DNA from: CAMYLR01 sp041577935
GTDB taxonomy: Bacteria; Gemmatimonadota; Gemmatimonadetes; JACCXV01; JAHWKZ01
DNA: 9,738 nucleotides
Assembly: GCA_041577935.1 (NCBI GenBank)
Contig: JBFGIA010000086.1
Span: 1 to 9,738, forward strand
Direction of reading: 5' to 3'
The position numbers and the translations under genes are program-made. The number at the start of each line of letters is the position of its first letter. Positions within the stretch are counted from its first letter, which is position 1. The notes under the pieces are model-generated. The model searched no databases. It had not been told where the DNA came from and saw nothing but the letters and a program-made list of their open reading frames with translations. Shown in pieces: positions 1 to 6,350 of this stretch.

Positions 1-203
1 AGCGGCTGCTGGTACTCCTGGCCCCGACCCACTTTCAGGGTGTCTTCTCTTGCACCCTGCTCATGTCGGCGAATCCCCAGCGGGTCAACGATGTGAGGCG
101 CGCCATCCGGGAATCGATCGACGACTCGCTCGACAGGGGAAGGCCTGAAAGCAAACGGCGCGGGCTAACGCCCACGCCGCCGCGCGATGATCCCGCCGTG
201 TAG
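1..203 (+). CDS. 3' end of an unrecognised protein (partial)
   Basis: An open frame enters from the left edge (first full codon at position 3) and runs for 66 codons to a TAG at 201-203. Its codons prefer G or C in the third position, as in the confirmed genes. The visible part begins RLLVLLAPTHFQGVF, a hydrophobic stretch that looks like a buried beta-strand. A charged, probably helical segment with the motif VNDVRRAIRESIDDSL follows, and then a Pro/Arg-rich tail that looks disordered. I do not recognise the family. The gene ends 9 bp before the stop codon of the convergent lipoprotein gene, and no hairpin terminator is visible between them. The two other forward frames are closed by stops, near positions 94-96 and 146-148. 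Because only the C-terminus is present, both reality and function are uncertain. Confidence 0.45.
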   Translation, partial: RLLVLLAPTHFQGVFSCTLLMSANPQRVNDVRRAIRESIDDSLDRGRPESKRRGLTPTPPRDDPAV

Positions 204-212
204 CAGGTTTCG

Positions 213-851
213 CTAAGTCGACACGTCTCCGACCGCTACATCCGAGTGACAGAAGCGCACCTGGGCACGCTGTTCCGGGGTCAGTATGCCACAGATCGCA
301 CGCCTCGTCTGTTGCGCCTTCTCGCGTACCAACCGCCGCGCCTCTGCCGGTGCCAGGTCACCATTATCGACCTGCGCACGGATCTCACGCACGAACTGAC
401 GGAACTCCTCATGCAGCGCCTGGATCTGACGCAGCTGCTCCGCAGTGAGCTCGAGATCCGGTCGATCGTCGCGCCGGTCTCTCAGGTGGTCTAACAACCG
501 ATCGATTTGATCATCGGTCAGAAACTCGGCCAGCTTGGCGATCAGCTCCTCGTGCACGGCCTGGATCTGGAGCCGCGCCTCTTCGCGTGACAGCTCGCCG
601 GCGCGAACCTGCGCGATGATGGCCCGGATCTGTTCGCGAGCCGCTTGCAGCGCTGCGCGTATGGCGGCCTTATCCTCTTCGGAAAGGTCGTCCAAAAACT
701 CACTCGCCGCGATCTCGCTGGCCGATATCTGGAGCTGCTCGAGGTCGGCCAATTCACCGGCCGGTCCAGTGGTCAGGTCACCATCGTCACTGCAGCCCAG
801 CGCCAGGGGGAGCGCCAGGACCAGCGCGGCGAGTGTTGATCGAACTCTCAT
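213..851 (-). CDS. Spy/CpxP-like duplicated-repeat lipoprotein
   Basis: Predicted 212-residue exported protein. Residues 1-20 form a signal peptide with Arg at 2 and 4, a Leu/Ala core, and ALGC ending at Cys20. This suggests lipidation at Cys20; Ser21 would favour the outer membrane. After a short acidic linker the rest is almost entirely charged amphipathic helix. It carries four LTxxQ-like motifs: LSEED at 56, LTDDQ at 111, LTAEQ at 135 and LTPEQ at 190. Such motifs typify the periplasmic Spy/CpxP/zinc-resistance group. Residues 56-119 and 135-198 align without gaps, so the protein is an internal duplication. Two cysteines near the end (187 and 201) could form a disulfide. The start is well supported: AAGGAGGA lies 7 nt upstream of the ATG. 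The gene diverges from the atp operon. A chaperone-like or envelope-stress role is inference from the motifs only; the ligand is unknown. Confidence 0.75.
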   Translation of the reverse strand: MRVRSTLAALVLALPLALGCSDDGDLTTGPAGELADLEQLQISASEIAASEFLDDLSEEDKAAIRAALQAAREQIRAIIAQVRAGELSREEARLQIQAVHEELIAKLAEFLTDDQIDRLLDHLRDRRDDRPDLELTAEQLRQIQALHEEFRQFVREIRAQVDNGDLAPAEARRLVREKAQQTRRAICGILTPEQRAQVRFCHSDVAVGDVST

Positions 852-858
852 CGTCGCG

Positions 859-866
859 TCCTCCTT
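859..866 (-). promoter_or_regulatory. Strong Shine-Dalgarno site of the lipoprotein gene
   Basis: On the - strand this reads AAGGAGGA, a near-perfect complement of the 16S rRNA 3' end. It sits 7 nt before the ATG at 851-849 and fixes the start codon. It is stronger than most sites in the neighbouring atp operon. Confidence 0.7.
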
Positions 867-974
867 GGAAAGGCATCGGGCTGAATTGGCTGGCCTGCTC
901 AGGGTTGAGACGCTCCGGGGGGCGGAGATATTAACGGTTGCTCCCGTCGGCCGCTAAATCGGGGCTGCAATTCG

Positions 975-1003
975 TTGACGCTTTACCGGGGGCTTGTTAC
1001 TTT
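975..1003 (+). promoter_or_regulatory. Candidate sigma-70 promoter (extended -10) of the atp operon
   Basis: TTGACG (975-980) matches five of six positions of the -35 consensus. A 17-bp spacer follows, then TACTTT (998-1003), which keeps the three most conserved -10 positions (T1, A2, T6). The spacer ends in TGT (995-997), so the -10 is of the extended TGn type. Transcription would start near 1010, giving a leader of about 30 nt before the ATG at 1040. The site lies where the operon promoter is expected, in the divergent gap. It was predicted by eye only. Confidence 0.5.
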
Positions 1004-1039
1004 TTTCACAAGCACGTCGCCCCTCCCGACAGAGGCCCC

Positions 1040-1294
1040 ATGACGGCTCGTGAACCCTCGTCCGAGCGCCAACGCGCGATCCAAGAGATCGGGCGCTACT
1101 CGGGCTACGGACTCACCTGGGCGCTGTCGGTCCTGCTGTTTTTGTGGATCGGATACTGGCTGGATGGGCGGCTGGGAACGCTACCGTTGCTGACGTTGGT
1201 CGGAGCGTTCGTCGGCGCTGCCGGCGGGTTCTTGCGGCTCTACCGAGGCTTGACCGCTACTAAGTCGGCGGAGAACGAAGAGGCCAACGGGTGA
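1040..1294 (+). CDS. atpZ: AtpZ/AtpI-family F0F1 accessory membrane protein
   Basis: An 84-residue membrane protein at the head of the atp operon. It has two predicted transmembrane helices, at about 22-41 and 48-67. Between them is the segment GYWLDGRLGTLP, which matches the family pattern of a Gly-rich turn with an Asp before a short loop and a Pro. The second helix ends in GGFLRLYRG. AtpZ-type proteins are non-structural; with AtpI they are linked to c-ring assembly or to ion supply for the synthase. The frame is open further upstream, to a TTG at 938. I chose the ATG at 1040 because the candidate promoter would start transcription near 1010, AGAGG (1031-1035) precedes this ATG, and homology-like sequence begins only after it. 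The stop overlaps the next start by 4 nt (GTGA), so translational coupling is likely. Confidence 0.75.
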   Translation: MTAREPSSERQRAIQEIGRYSGYGLTWALSVLLFLWIGYWLDGRLGTLPLLTLVGAFVGAAGGFLRLYRGLTATKSAENEEANG

Positions 1295-1662
1295 TCGACT
1301 GGCGCTTTGTCGGCGGCCTCGCCGTGCTCGTGGCGGGGGTCGCTGCGGGGGCCTGGCAGTGGGTCGATCGCTTCGACGGTGGTCAGGCCGGGTTGTTGGC
1401 TGGGCTCGGCTTCTCCTTCGTTAGCATGGTCGTCGGGTTTCACTGGATTCGCTGGAGCGTGGCCCGCGGCCACACCAAGTTTATGATCGCCGTGCTCGGC
1501 GGGTTCGCCGCTCGCGTCGTCGGGCTGCTAGCATTCGCGCTCATCCTGGCGTTCGCGACGAACGTCAGCGTGGCGGTCGCACTCCTGACCATCGTCGCCG
1601 CCCATTTCGTTTTCGGTGCGGTTGAGATCGTGTACTTGAATCGAACCGGGAATCTGGCATGA
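1291..1662 (+). CDS. atpI: AtpI-like ATP synthase accessory membrane protein
   Basis: A 123-residue, very hydrophobic protein. It has about four membrane segments, at residues ~6-24, 33-53, 64-89 and 92-115, with basic residues in the loop HWIRWSVARGHTK between the second and third. Size, topology and position between the AtpZ-type gene and atpB fit the ATP synthase I-chain family, members of which help assemble the c-ring. Primary sequence in this family is poorly conserved, so the call rests largely on context. The start is GTG, overlapping the preceding stop as GTGA, with GAAGAGG (1277-1283) 7 nt upstream. The end overlaps atpB as ATGA. The tight packing implies co-translation with both neighbours. 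Confidence 0.65.
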   Translation: MIDWRFVGGLAVLVAGVAAGAWQWVDRFDGGQAGLLAGLGFSFVSMVVGFHWIRWSVARGHTKFMIAVLGGFAARVVGLLAFALILAFATNVSVAVALLTIVAAHFVFGAVEIVYLNRTGNLA

Positions 1663-2498
1663 CCGCATTCACGACCGCGATTCAACACGGAGCCGAGCAC
1701 GCGGACGAAGCTGCCCACGGCGAGCAGGGCGTCGACGTCGTCCATCACCTGGCCGACTCGCACACCCTGGAACTCGAGCCGATCGGCACGTTCCATCTTC
1801 CCCAGTGGGAGCTGTTCGGCCTCGATGTCTCGATCACCAAGTACACCGTGTACATGTGGCTCGCGGCAGTACTCATGTTGATGATCTTCTTGCCGATGGC
1901 GCGTCGGCGCGGTGGCGTTCATAGCGGCATCTTCAACTTGTTCGAGGCGCTCTTCGTATACGTTCGTGACGAGATCGTGTACGCCAACATTGGCCGCGAG
2001 GACGGGCGGCCCTATGTGCCGTTCATCGCCACGCTGTTTTTCTTCATCTTGTTTATGAACCTGTTGGGGCTGGTGCCTTTTGGGGCCACCGCCACCGGCA
2101 ACCTGGCTGTAATCGGAGTCCTGGCGCTGTTCTCGTTCGGCGCGATCCAGGCAAGCGGCATAGCCGCCAACGGGCCGGTGAAGTACGCCCGCTCGCTCAT
2201 GCCGGAAGGCATACCGCTCGTGCTCGCCCCGGTCATGATCCCGATCGAGCTCATCGGCCACGTAGCCAAGCCGTTCGCGCTCATGGTCCGTCTGTTCGCC
2301 AACATGACCGCCGGACACGTCGTAATACTCAGCTTGCTGGGGCTCATCTTCATTATCCACAGCTACCTCGTAGCACCGATCGCAGTGGCTTTCTCGATCT
2401 TTATCTATCTGCTGGAGATCCTTATCGCGTTCATCCAGGCCTACATCTTCGCGACATTAACCGCTGTGTTCATTCAATTGACCCGACACCCCCACTAG
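1659..2498 (+). CDS. atpB: F0F1 ATP synthase subunit a
   Basis: This 279-residue integral membrane protein forms the two half-channels that carry protons to and from the c-ring. The decisive motif is MVRLFANMTAGH, in which Arg211 is the essential arginine (E. coli Arg210). Near the C-terminus LLEILIAFIQAYIF carries Gln260 (E. coli Gln252). His220 and Glu253 occupy the positions of E. coli Glu219 and His245, so this interacting pair is swapped. The first ~50 residues are an extra hydrophilic region rich in His (10, 14, 20, 29, 30, 35, 46) and acidic residues, ahead of the first membrane helix at about 62-80. The ATG overlaps the atpI stop by 4 nt and lacks a strong ribosome site, so coupling is likely. 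Length is typical for subunit a with an N-terminal extension. Confidence 0.97.
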   Translation: MTAFTTAIQHGAEHADEAAHGEQGVDVVHHLADSHTLELEPIGTFHLPQWELFGLDVSITKYTVYMWLAAVLMLMIFLPMARRRGGVHSGIFNLFEALFVYVRDEIVYANIGREDGRPYVPFIATLFFFILFMNLLGLVPFGATATGNLAVIGVLALFSFGAIQASGIAANGPVKYARSLMPEGIPLVLAPVMIPIELIGHVAKPFALMVRLFANMTAGHVVILSLLGLIFIIHSYLVAPIAVAFSIFIYLLEILIAFIQAYIFATLTAVFIQLTRHPH

Positions 2499-2514
2499 GT
2501 AAAGGAGAGGGAGA

Positions 2515-2754
2515 ATGCCTGAGATTCATCTTGGACTCGGCTGGCTGGGTGCCGGCTTGGGAGCCGGCCTGGCGCTGATCGGTGCTGGCCTCGGAATCGG
2601 CAAGCTGGCTGGCCCGGCCATGGAAGGGATCGCACGCCAGCCGGAAGCGGCTGGTGAGATTCGGACGACGATGATCATCGCTGCGGCACTGATCGAGGGC
2701 GTGGCGCTGTTCGCGCTCGTGATCTGCATCTTGATGGCCCTCAGAGCGGCCTAA
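2515..2754 (+). CDS. atpE: F0F1 ATP synthase subunit c (proton-translocating ring)
   Basis: A 79-residue hairpin of two membrane helices, at about 8-33 and 52-76. The first carries the Gly-rich packing motif GAGLGAGLALIGAGLGIG, and the second carries the ion-binding carboxylate Glu61 in ALIEGVALF. The polar loop ARQPE (40-44) contacts gamma and epsilon. Sodium-type rings have Gln at the position of Ile28 here and Ser directly after the carboxylate. This protein has Ile28 and Gly62, so proton coupling is predicted. Many copies per complex are needed. The gene has its own 16-nt leader with AAAGGAG (2501-2507) 7 nt before the ATG, one of the best ribosome sites in the operon, which fits higher translation of c. 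Confidence 0.97.
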   Translation: MPEIHLGLGWLGAGLGAGLALIGAGLGIGKLAGPAMEGIARQPEAAGEIRTTMIIAAALIEGVALFALVICILMALRAA

Positions 2755-2773
2755 GCGACACCGGAGGGTTCGC

Positions 2774-3271
2774 ATGGACCTATTACAGCCCGAACCGGGC
2801 CTCATCTTCTGGACCGCGGTCACTTTTGCGCTGGTACTCGGCATCCTCTGGAGGTTCGCGTGGAACCCGATCCTCGGCGCGCTCGAAGCTCGCGAGGAGG
2901 CGATCCGCAAGACGATCGACGATGCCGAGCGACTGCAGTCGGAGGCCAAGACGCTCCTTGAGCAGCACGAAGCCAAACTGGCTGAGGCTCGCGCCGAAGG
3001 GAACCGCATCCTCGACGAAGCGCGACAGGCGGGCGACCGACTGAAAACCGACGTCATGGACAAGGCGAGGGTCGAGGCGGAGCAGGTCATGGCCCGGGCC
3101 CATCGGCAGCTCGAGCTGGAGACCGACCAAGCGCTCGAGACGATTCGCACCGAGGCCGCCGGCCTGGCGGTGAAGGTGGCCGAAAAAGTGATCCAACGAT
3201 CGCTGACGGGCGATGACCACCAACGTTTTGCCGAGCAGGCGGTCGCTGAGATCGCGCGCACCGGCAGCTAG
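2774..3271 (+). CDS. atpF: F0F1 ATP synthase subunit b (peripheral stalk)
   Basis: A 165-residue stator subunit. One N-terminal membrane helix (about 9-27) is followed by RFAWNPILGALEAREEAI, the usual junction into the stalk. From about residue 38 to the end the protein is a long charged helix rich in Ala, Glu, Arg and Gln, predicted to be a parallel coiled-coil dimer that holds F1 through delta. The C-terminal part (EKVIQRSLTGDDHQRFAEQAV) matches the delta-binding end of the family. No second b' gene is present, so a homodimer is expected. GGAGG (2763-2767) lies 6 nt before the ATG. The stop is followed 6 nt later by the GTG of atpH. Confidence 0.95.
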   Translation: MDLLQPEPGLIFWTAVTFALVLGILWRFAWNPILGALEAREEAIRKTIDDAERLQSEAKTLLEQHEAKLAEARAEGNRILDEARQAGDRLKTDVMDKARVEAEQVMARAHRQLELETDQALETIRTEAAGLAVKVAEKVIQRSLTGDDHQRFAEQAVAEIARTGS

Positions 3272-3277
3272 CAGCAA

Positions 3278-3823
3278 GTGAGAGTCAACATCGTCGCCCG
3301 CGTGTATGTGGAGACGCTGCTCCGTCGTGCGGAGCAGGAGGGTGTCGTCGAGCCGGTGACGGACGGGTTGGCGGCGTTTGCACAGTGCCTCAAAGAGGAC
3401 CCGCGGTTGCGTAGTTTTCTGGAGGCCCCACAGATCACAACACGCCAAAAACAGGCTGTGATCGCGAAAGCCCTGGAGAGTCGCGTCCACCCATTGGTGA
3501 TCCAGTTCTTGAGGCTCGTCATCAACCGCCACCGAGAACTGCTCTTGCCCGAGATCGCGACGACGTGGCAGACGATTCTCGACGAGCGGGCCAACAGGCA
3601 AACGGCCACGATCACGTCGGCCACCCCACTCAACCCGGCCACGGTCGCGTCCCTCGGCCAGGCGCTCGAGCACGTTACCGGCAAGACGATCGTCATCGAA
3701 GAGAGGGTACGACCGGATCTACTGGGAGGCGTCGTCGTCCAGACCGGGGACCTGGTAATGGACGCCAGCCTCAAGACGCGGTTGGGGAATCTCGGTCGAC
3801 AACTCCGATCATCGAACGCATAA
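3278..3823 (+). CDS. atpH: F0F1 ATP synthase subunit delta
   Basis: A 181-residue soluble stator subunit that sits on top of F1 and joins it to the b dimer. The N-terminal helical domain begins VARVYVETLLRRAEQEG and carries the typical FLRLVINRHRELLLPEI segment (77-93). The C-terminal domain carries the family signature from about 141 to 167: ERVRPDLLGGVVVQTGDLVMDASL. Length is close to the usual ~177 residues. The start is GTG, only 6 nt after the atpF stop. No Shine-Dalgarno match is visible just upstream (GCAGCAA), so translation probably depends on ribosomes coming from atpF. This fits the single copy of delta needed per complex. Confidence 0.95.
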   Translation: MRVNIVARVYVETLLRRAEQEGVVEPVTDGLAAFAQCLKEDPRLRSFLEAPQITTRQKQAVIAKALESRVHPLVIQFLRLVINRHRELLLPEIATTWQTILDERANRQTATITSATPLNPATVASLGQALEHVTGKTIVIEERVRPDLLGGVVVQTGDLVMDASLKTRLGNLGRQLRSSNA

Positions 3824-3851
3824 CGATCGCAACACGCACAGGGAGCAACGC

Positions 3852-5423
3852 ATGAAGAGCACCGATTCAAAGATCCGGGCCGACGAGATCACCTCGGTCC
3901 TCGAGCGCGAGCTGGACGAGTTCGAAGCCGCGCTCGATGTAGACGAAGTCGGCACCGTGCTCGAGGTCGGCGACGGTATTGCCCGCATCTACGGGCTGTC
4001 GAACGCGATGGCCAGCGAGATGCTCGATTTCGGGAACGACCTCTACGGGCTGGCGCTGAACCTCGAGGAGGACGTTATCGGTGCCGTCATCATGGGTGAC
4101 GATGTCGAGATCACGGAAGGCGACGAGGTGAAGCGAACCGGCCGCGTTCTGTCGGTTCCCGCTGGCGATGCTCTGTTGGGTCGCGTGGTCAACCCGCTCG
4201 GCCAGCCGGTCGATGGCAAGGGTCCGATCACGACTGAGTTCCGCCGTCCGGTCGAATGGATCGCACCCGGCATCGTCGAGCGCCAACCGGTGAAAGAGCC
4301 ACTCCAGACCGGCGTCAAAGCGGTCGATTCGATGATTCCCATTGGCCGCGGTCAGCGCGAGTTGATCATCGGTGACCGTGGTACCGGAAAGTCGGCCATC
4401 GCGATCGACGCGATCATCAATCAGAAGGGCGGTGACGTGATCTGCATCTATGTCGCAGTCGGGCAGAAAGCGTCCACGGTCGCCGGCGTAGTGCAGCGAC
4501 TCGAGGCCGAGGGCGCGATGGACTACACGATCGTCGTCACCGCAGCGGCCTCCACACCGGCCCCGCTTCAGTACCTGGCGCCCTATACGGGCGCCGCGAT
4601 GGCCGAGCATTTCATGTACACCGGCAACGACGACAAACCGGCATCGGCCACCAACCCCGGCCGGGCGACGCTTTGCATCTATGACGATCTGTCGAAGCAA
4701 GCCCAGGCGTATCGGCAGCTTTCGCTGTTGCTCCGCCGACCACCGGGACGCGAGGCGTACCCAGGCGACGTGTTTTACCTCCACTCTCGATTGCTAGAGC
4801 GAGCAGCCAAGATGTCCGACGAAAACGGTGGCGGTTCGCTCACCGCGTTGCCGATCATCGAGACGCAGGCCGGCGACGTGTCGGCTTACATCCCGACCAA
4901 CGTCATCTCGATCACCGACGGCCAGATCTACCTCGAGCCGGATCTGTTTTATGCCGGCGTCCGGCCGGCGATCAACGTCGGGATCTCGGTCAGCCGCGTC
5001 GGCGGCAACGCGCAGATCAAGGCGATGAAGAAGATCGCCGGCACGCTGCGCCTCGACCTGGCACAGTACCGGGATCTGGAGGCGTTCGCCCAGCTCGGCT
5101 CCGAGCTCGATCGGGCCACCCAGGCGCAGCTCGAGCGGGGTCGGCGCACGGTGGAGGTGCTCAAGCAACCACAGTACGAGCCGATGCCGGTCACAGAGCA
5201 GGTCGCTGTGATCTACGCCGTTACCCAGGGTCATCTCGACGACGTGCCGATCGATGGCGTGCGGCAGTTCGAGAGTGATTACCTCGATTACCTCCGCAGC
5301 TCGCACCCCACGGTACTCGAGTTGATCGACAGCGAGGAAGAGCTGACCGATCAGGTCGAGAAGGCGTTGCTGGAATCGATCGACGGCTTCAAGCGCGGCT
5401 TCATGGCCGACAGCAAAGGGTAA
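3852..5423 (+). CDS. atpA: F0F1 ATP synthase subunit alpha
   Basis: A 523-residue non-catalytic nucleotide-binding subunit; three copies alternate with beta in F1. The beta-barrel domain occupies about 28-100. The P-loop GDRGTGKS is at 174-181. The Walker B region IYDDLSKQ starts at 276, and the arginine finger lies in SVSRVGGNAQ (Arg382). The C-terminal helical domain follows from about 390. Two points differ from the textbook form. The P-loop is usually GDRQTGKT; here Gln is Gly and Thr is Ser. About 12 extra residues (roughly 257-270, rich in Asn, Asp, Lys, Pro) lie before the Walker B strand compared with E. coli. Conversely, the region after LLERAAK is shorter than in E. coli. GGGAG lies ahead of the ATG. 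The frame is intact throughout. Confidence 0.98.
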   Translation: MKSTDSKIRADEITSVLERELDEFEAALDVDEVGTVLEVGDGIARIYGLSNAMASEMLDFGNDLYGLALNLEEDVIGAVIMGDDVEITEGDEVKRTGRVLSVPAGDALLGRVVNPLGQPVDGKGPITTEFRRPVEWIAPGIVERQPVKEPLQTGVKAVDSMIPIGRGQRELIIGDRGTGKSAIAIDAIINQKGGDVICIYVAVGQKASTVAGVVQRLEAEGAMDYTIVVTAAASTPAPLQYLAPYTGAAMAEHFMYTGNDDKPASATNPGRATLCIYDDLSKQAQAYRQLSLLLRRPPGREAYPGDVFYLHSRLLERAAKMSDENGGGSLTALPIIETQAGDVSAYIPTNVISITDGQIYLEPDLFYAGVRPAINVGISVSRVGGNAQIKAMKKIAGTLRLDLAQYRDLEAFAQLGSELDRATQAQLERGRRTVEVLKQPQYEPMPVTEQVAVIYAVTQGHLDDVPIDGVRQFESDYLDYLRSSHPTVLELIDSEEELTDQVEKALLESIDGFKRGFMADSKG

Positions 5424-5427
5424 GGAG
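5422..5427 (+). promoter_or_regulatory. Ribosome-binding site of atpG, overlapping the atpA stop
   Basis: AAGGAG shares its first two bases with the TAA stop of atpA (5421-5423) and lies 8 nt before the GTG at 5436. The arrangement supports the GTG as the true start and suggests that terminating atpA ribosomes help initiate atpG. Confidence 0.65.
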
Positions 5428-5435
5428 AACCCCGA

Positions 5436-6323
5436 GTGTCCAAAGCTCGCGAGATCAAGCGCCGCATTCGGTCGATCGACAAGACGCGGCAGATCACGAA
5501 GACGATGGAGATGGTCGCTGCGTCGAAGCTCAAGCGCGCGCAGGACCGAGTTGTCGCTGCGCGTCCATTCGACGTCTTCATGCGTCAGGTGATCGCAAAG
5601 ATCCGAGCGGGTGCGGGGCATGCCGAGGAAGCGTTTCCGTTGCTGCGCACCAGCCGCTTGTCGGGTCGCGCCGCGGTTCTCGTGGTGACTTCGAACCGTG
5701 GCCTGGCCGGCGCGTTCAACGCGAACCTGGTGCGAACCGCGCAGGAATCGTTGCGCCAGCTTGAGGCCGAAGGGTTGACGACCGAGCTCCACGTGGTTGG
5801 CAAGCGTGGCGCCACGATGCTCAAGTATCAGGGGGAGACGATAGACCGAGTGGTAGCCGACCTTTCGGATCGACCGTCGTACGCCGAAGCCGAGGAACTC
5901 TCGAGCTCCCTAATCGATGCGTTTGTCGATGGTCGGCTGGACGGGGTTTATCTCGTGTACTCACATTTCCGGAGTCCGGTCGAGCAACGGCCGGTGGCCG
6001 CTCCGTTGCTTCCCCTACCGCGTGATCAAGAATCCGAGGCGGGTGAGCGTGAGCGTCATTTCGAACCGATCTACGAGTTCCTGCCGTCACCCGAGGTGAT
6101 CCTGTCGCGCTTGCTGCCACTGTTCCTGAAGTACGGGGTCTATCGCGCGCTCATCGAGAGCGCGGCATCGGAACATGGAGCGCGACGAACGGCGATGAAG
6201 AACGCGACCGACAACGCGGGCGATATGATCAAGGATCTGACGCGTTGGTTCAACCGAGCCAGACAGGCGCAGATAACACAGGAGATCGCCGAGCTCGTCG
6301 GCGGAGCCGAAGCCCTCGAATAG
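5436..6323 (+). CDS. atpG: F0F1 ATP synthase subunit gamma (central shaft)
   Basis: This 295-residue subunit turns inside the alpha3-beta3 ring and couples it to the c-ring. The N-terminal helix begins SKAREIKRRIRSIDKTRQITKTMEMVAASKLKRAQ, the conserved start of the family. A Rossmann-like domain follows with VLVVTSNRGLAGAFN (81-95). The C-terminal helix has the signature ESAASEHGARRTAMKNATDNA (241-261). The two long helices form the antiparallel coiled coil of the shaft. A charged stretch near 196-208 (RDQESEAGERERH) is a likely surface loop. The start is GTG, supported by AAGGAG 8 nt upstream and by homology beginning immediately. Length is slightly above the E. coli protein (about 287). Confidence 0.97.
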   Translation: MSKAREIKRRIRSIDKTRQITKTMEMVAASKLKRAQDRVVAARPFDVFMRQVIAKIRAGAGHAEEAFPLLRTSRLSGRAAVLVVTSNRGLAGAFNANLVRTAQESLRQLEAEGLTTELHVVGKRGATMLKYQGETIDRVVADLSDRPSYAEAEELSSSLIDAFVDGRLDGVYLVYSHFRSPVEQRPVAAPLLPLPRDQESEAGERERHFEPIYEFLPSPEVILSRLLPLFLKYGVYRALIESAASEHGARRTAMKNATDNAGDMIKDLTRWFNRARQAQITQEIAELVGGAEALE

Positions 6324-6350
6324 GCGACCTATAGCGTGGGAGACGATTAG

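Noticed and set aside
913..927. Small hairpin CTCCG-GGGGG-CGGAG in the divergent gap
   Set aside because: Only five base pairs, no T-run, and it could arise from the G-rich composition alone. No regulatory family recognised.
928..933. TAATAT on the - strand as the -10 of the lipoprotein promoter
   Set aside because: The hexamer is good, but no acceptable -35 lies 16-19 bp upstream on that strand. Kept only as a weak possibility.
938..1039. Upstream extension of the AtpZ-type gene from a TTG at 938
   Set aside because: The added 34 residues do not look like the family, the candidate promoter lies inside this stretch, and a better-placed ATG with AGAGG follows at 1040.
1440..2360. 306-codon - strand frame opposite atpI and atpB
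   Set aside because: A shadow of the coding strand: low-complexity charged translation, no ribosome site noted, fully antisense to conserved genes.
2515..2754. Possibility of a sodium-coupled c-ring
   Set aside because: The sodium ligands are missing: Ile in place of Gln on helix 1, and Gly instead of Ser after the carboxylate on helix 2.
3867..5792. Two long - strand frames opposite atpA and atpG (3867-4784 and 4794-5792)
   Set aside because: Same cause: codon bias of the real genes. No recognisable protein features.
5790..5795. CACGTG as the core of a parS site
   Set aside because: The flanks (AGCTC and GTTGG) do not match TGTTT and AAACA of parS, and it lies in conserved atpG coding sequence.
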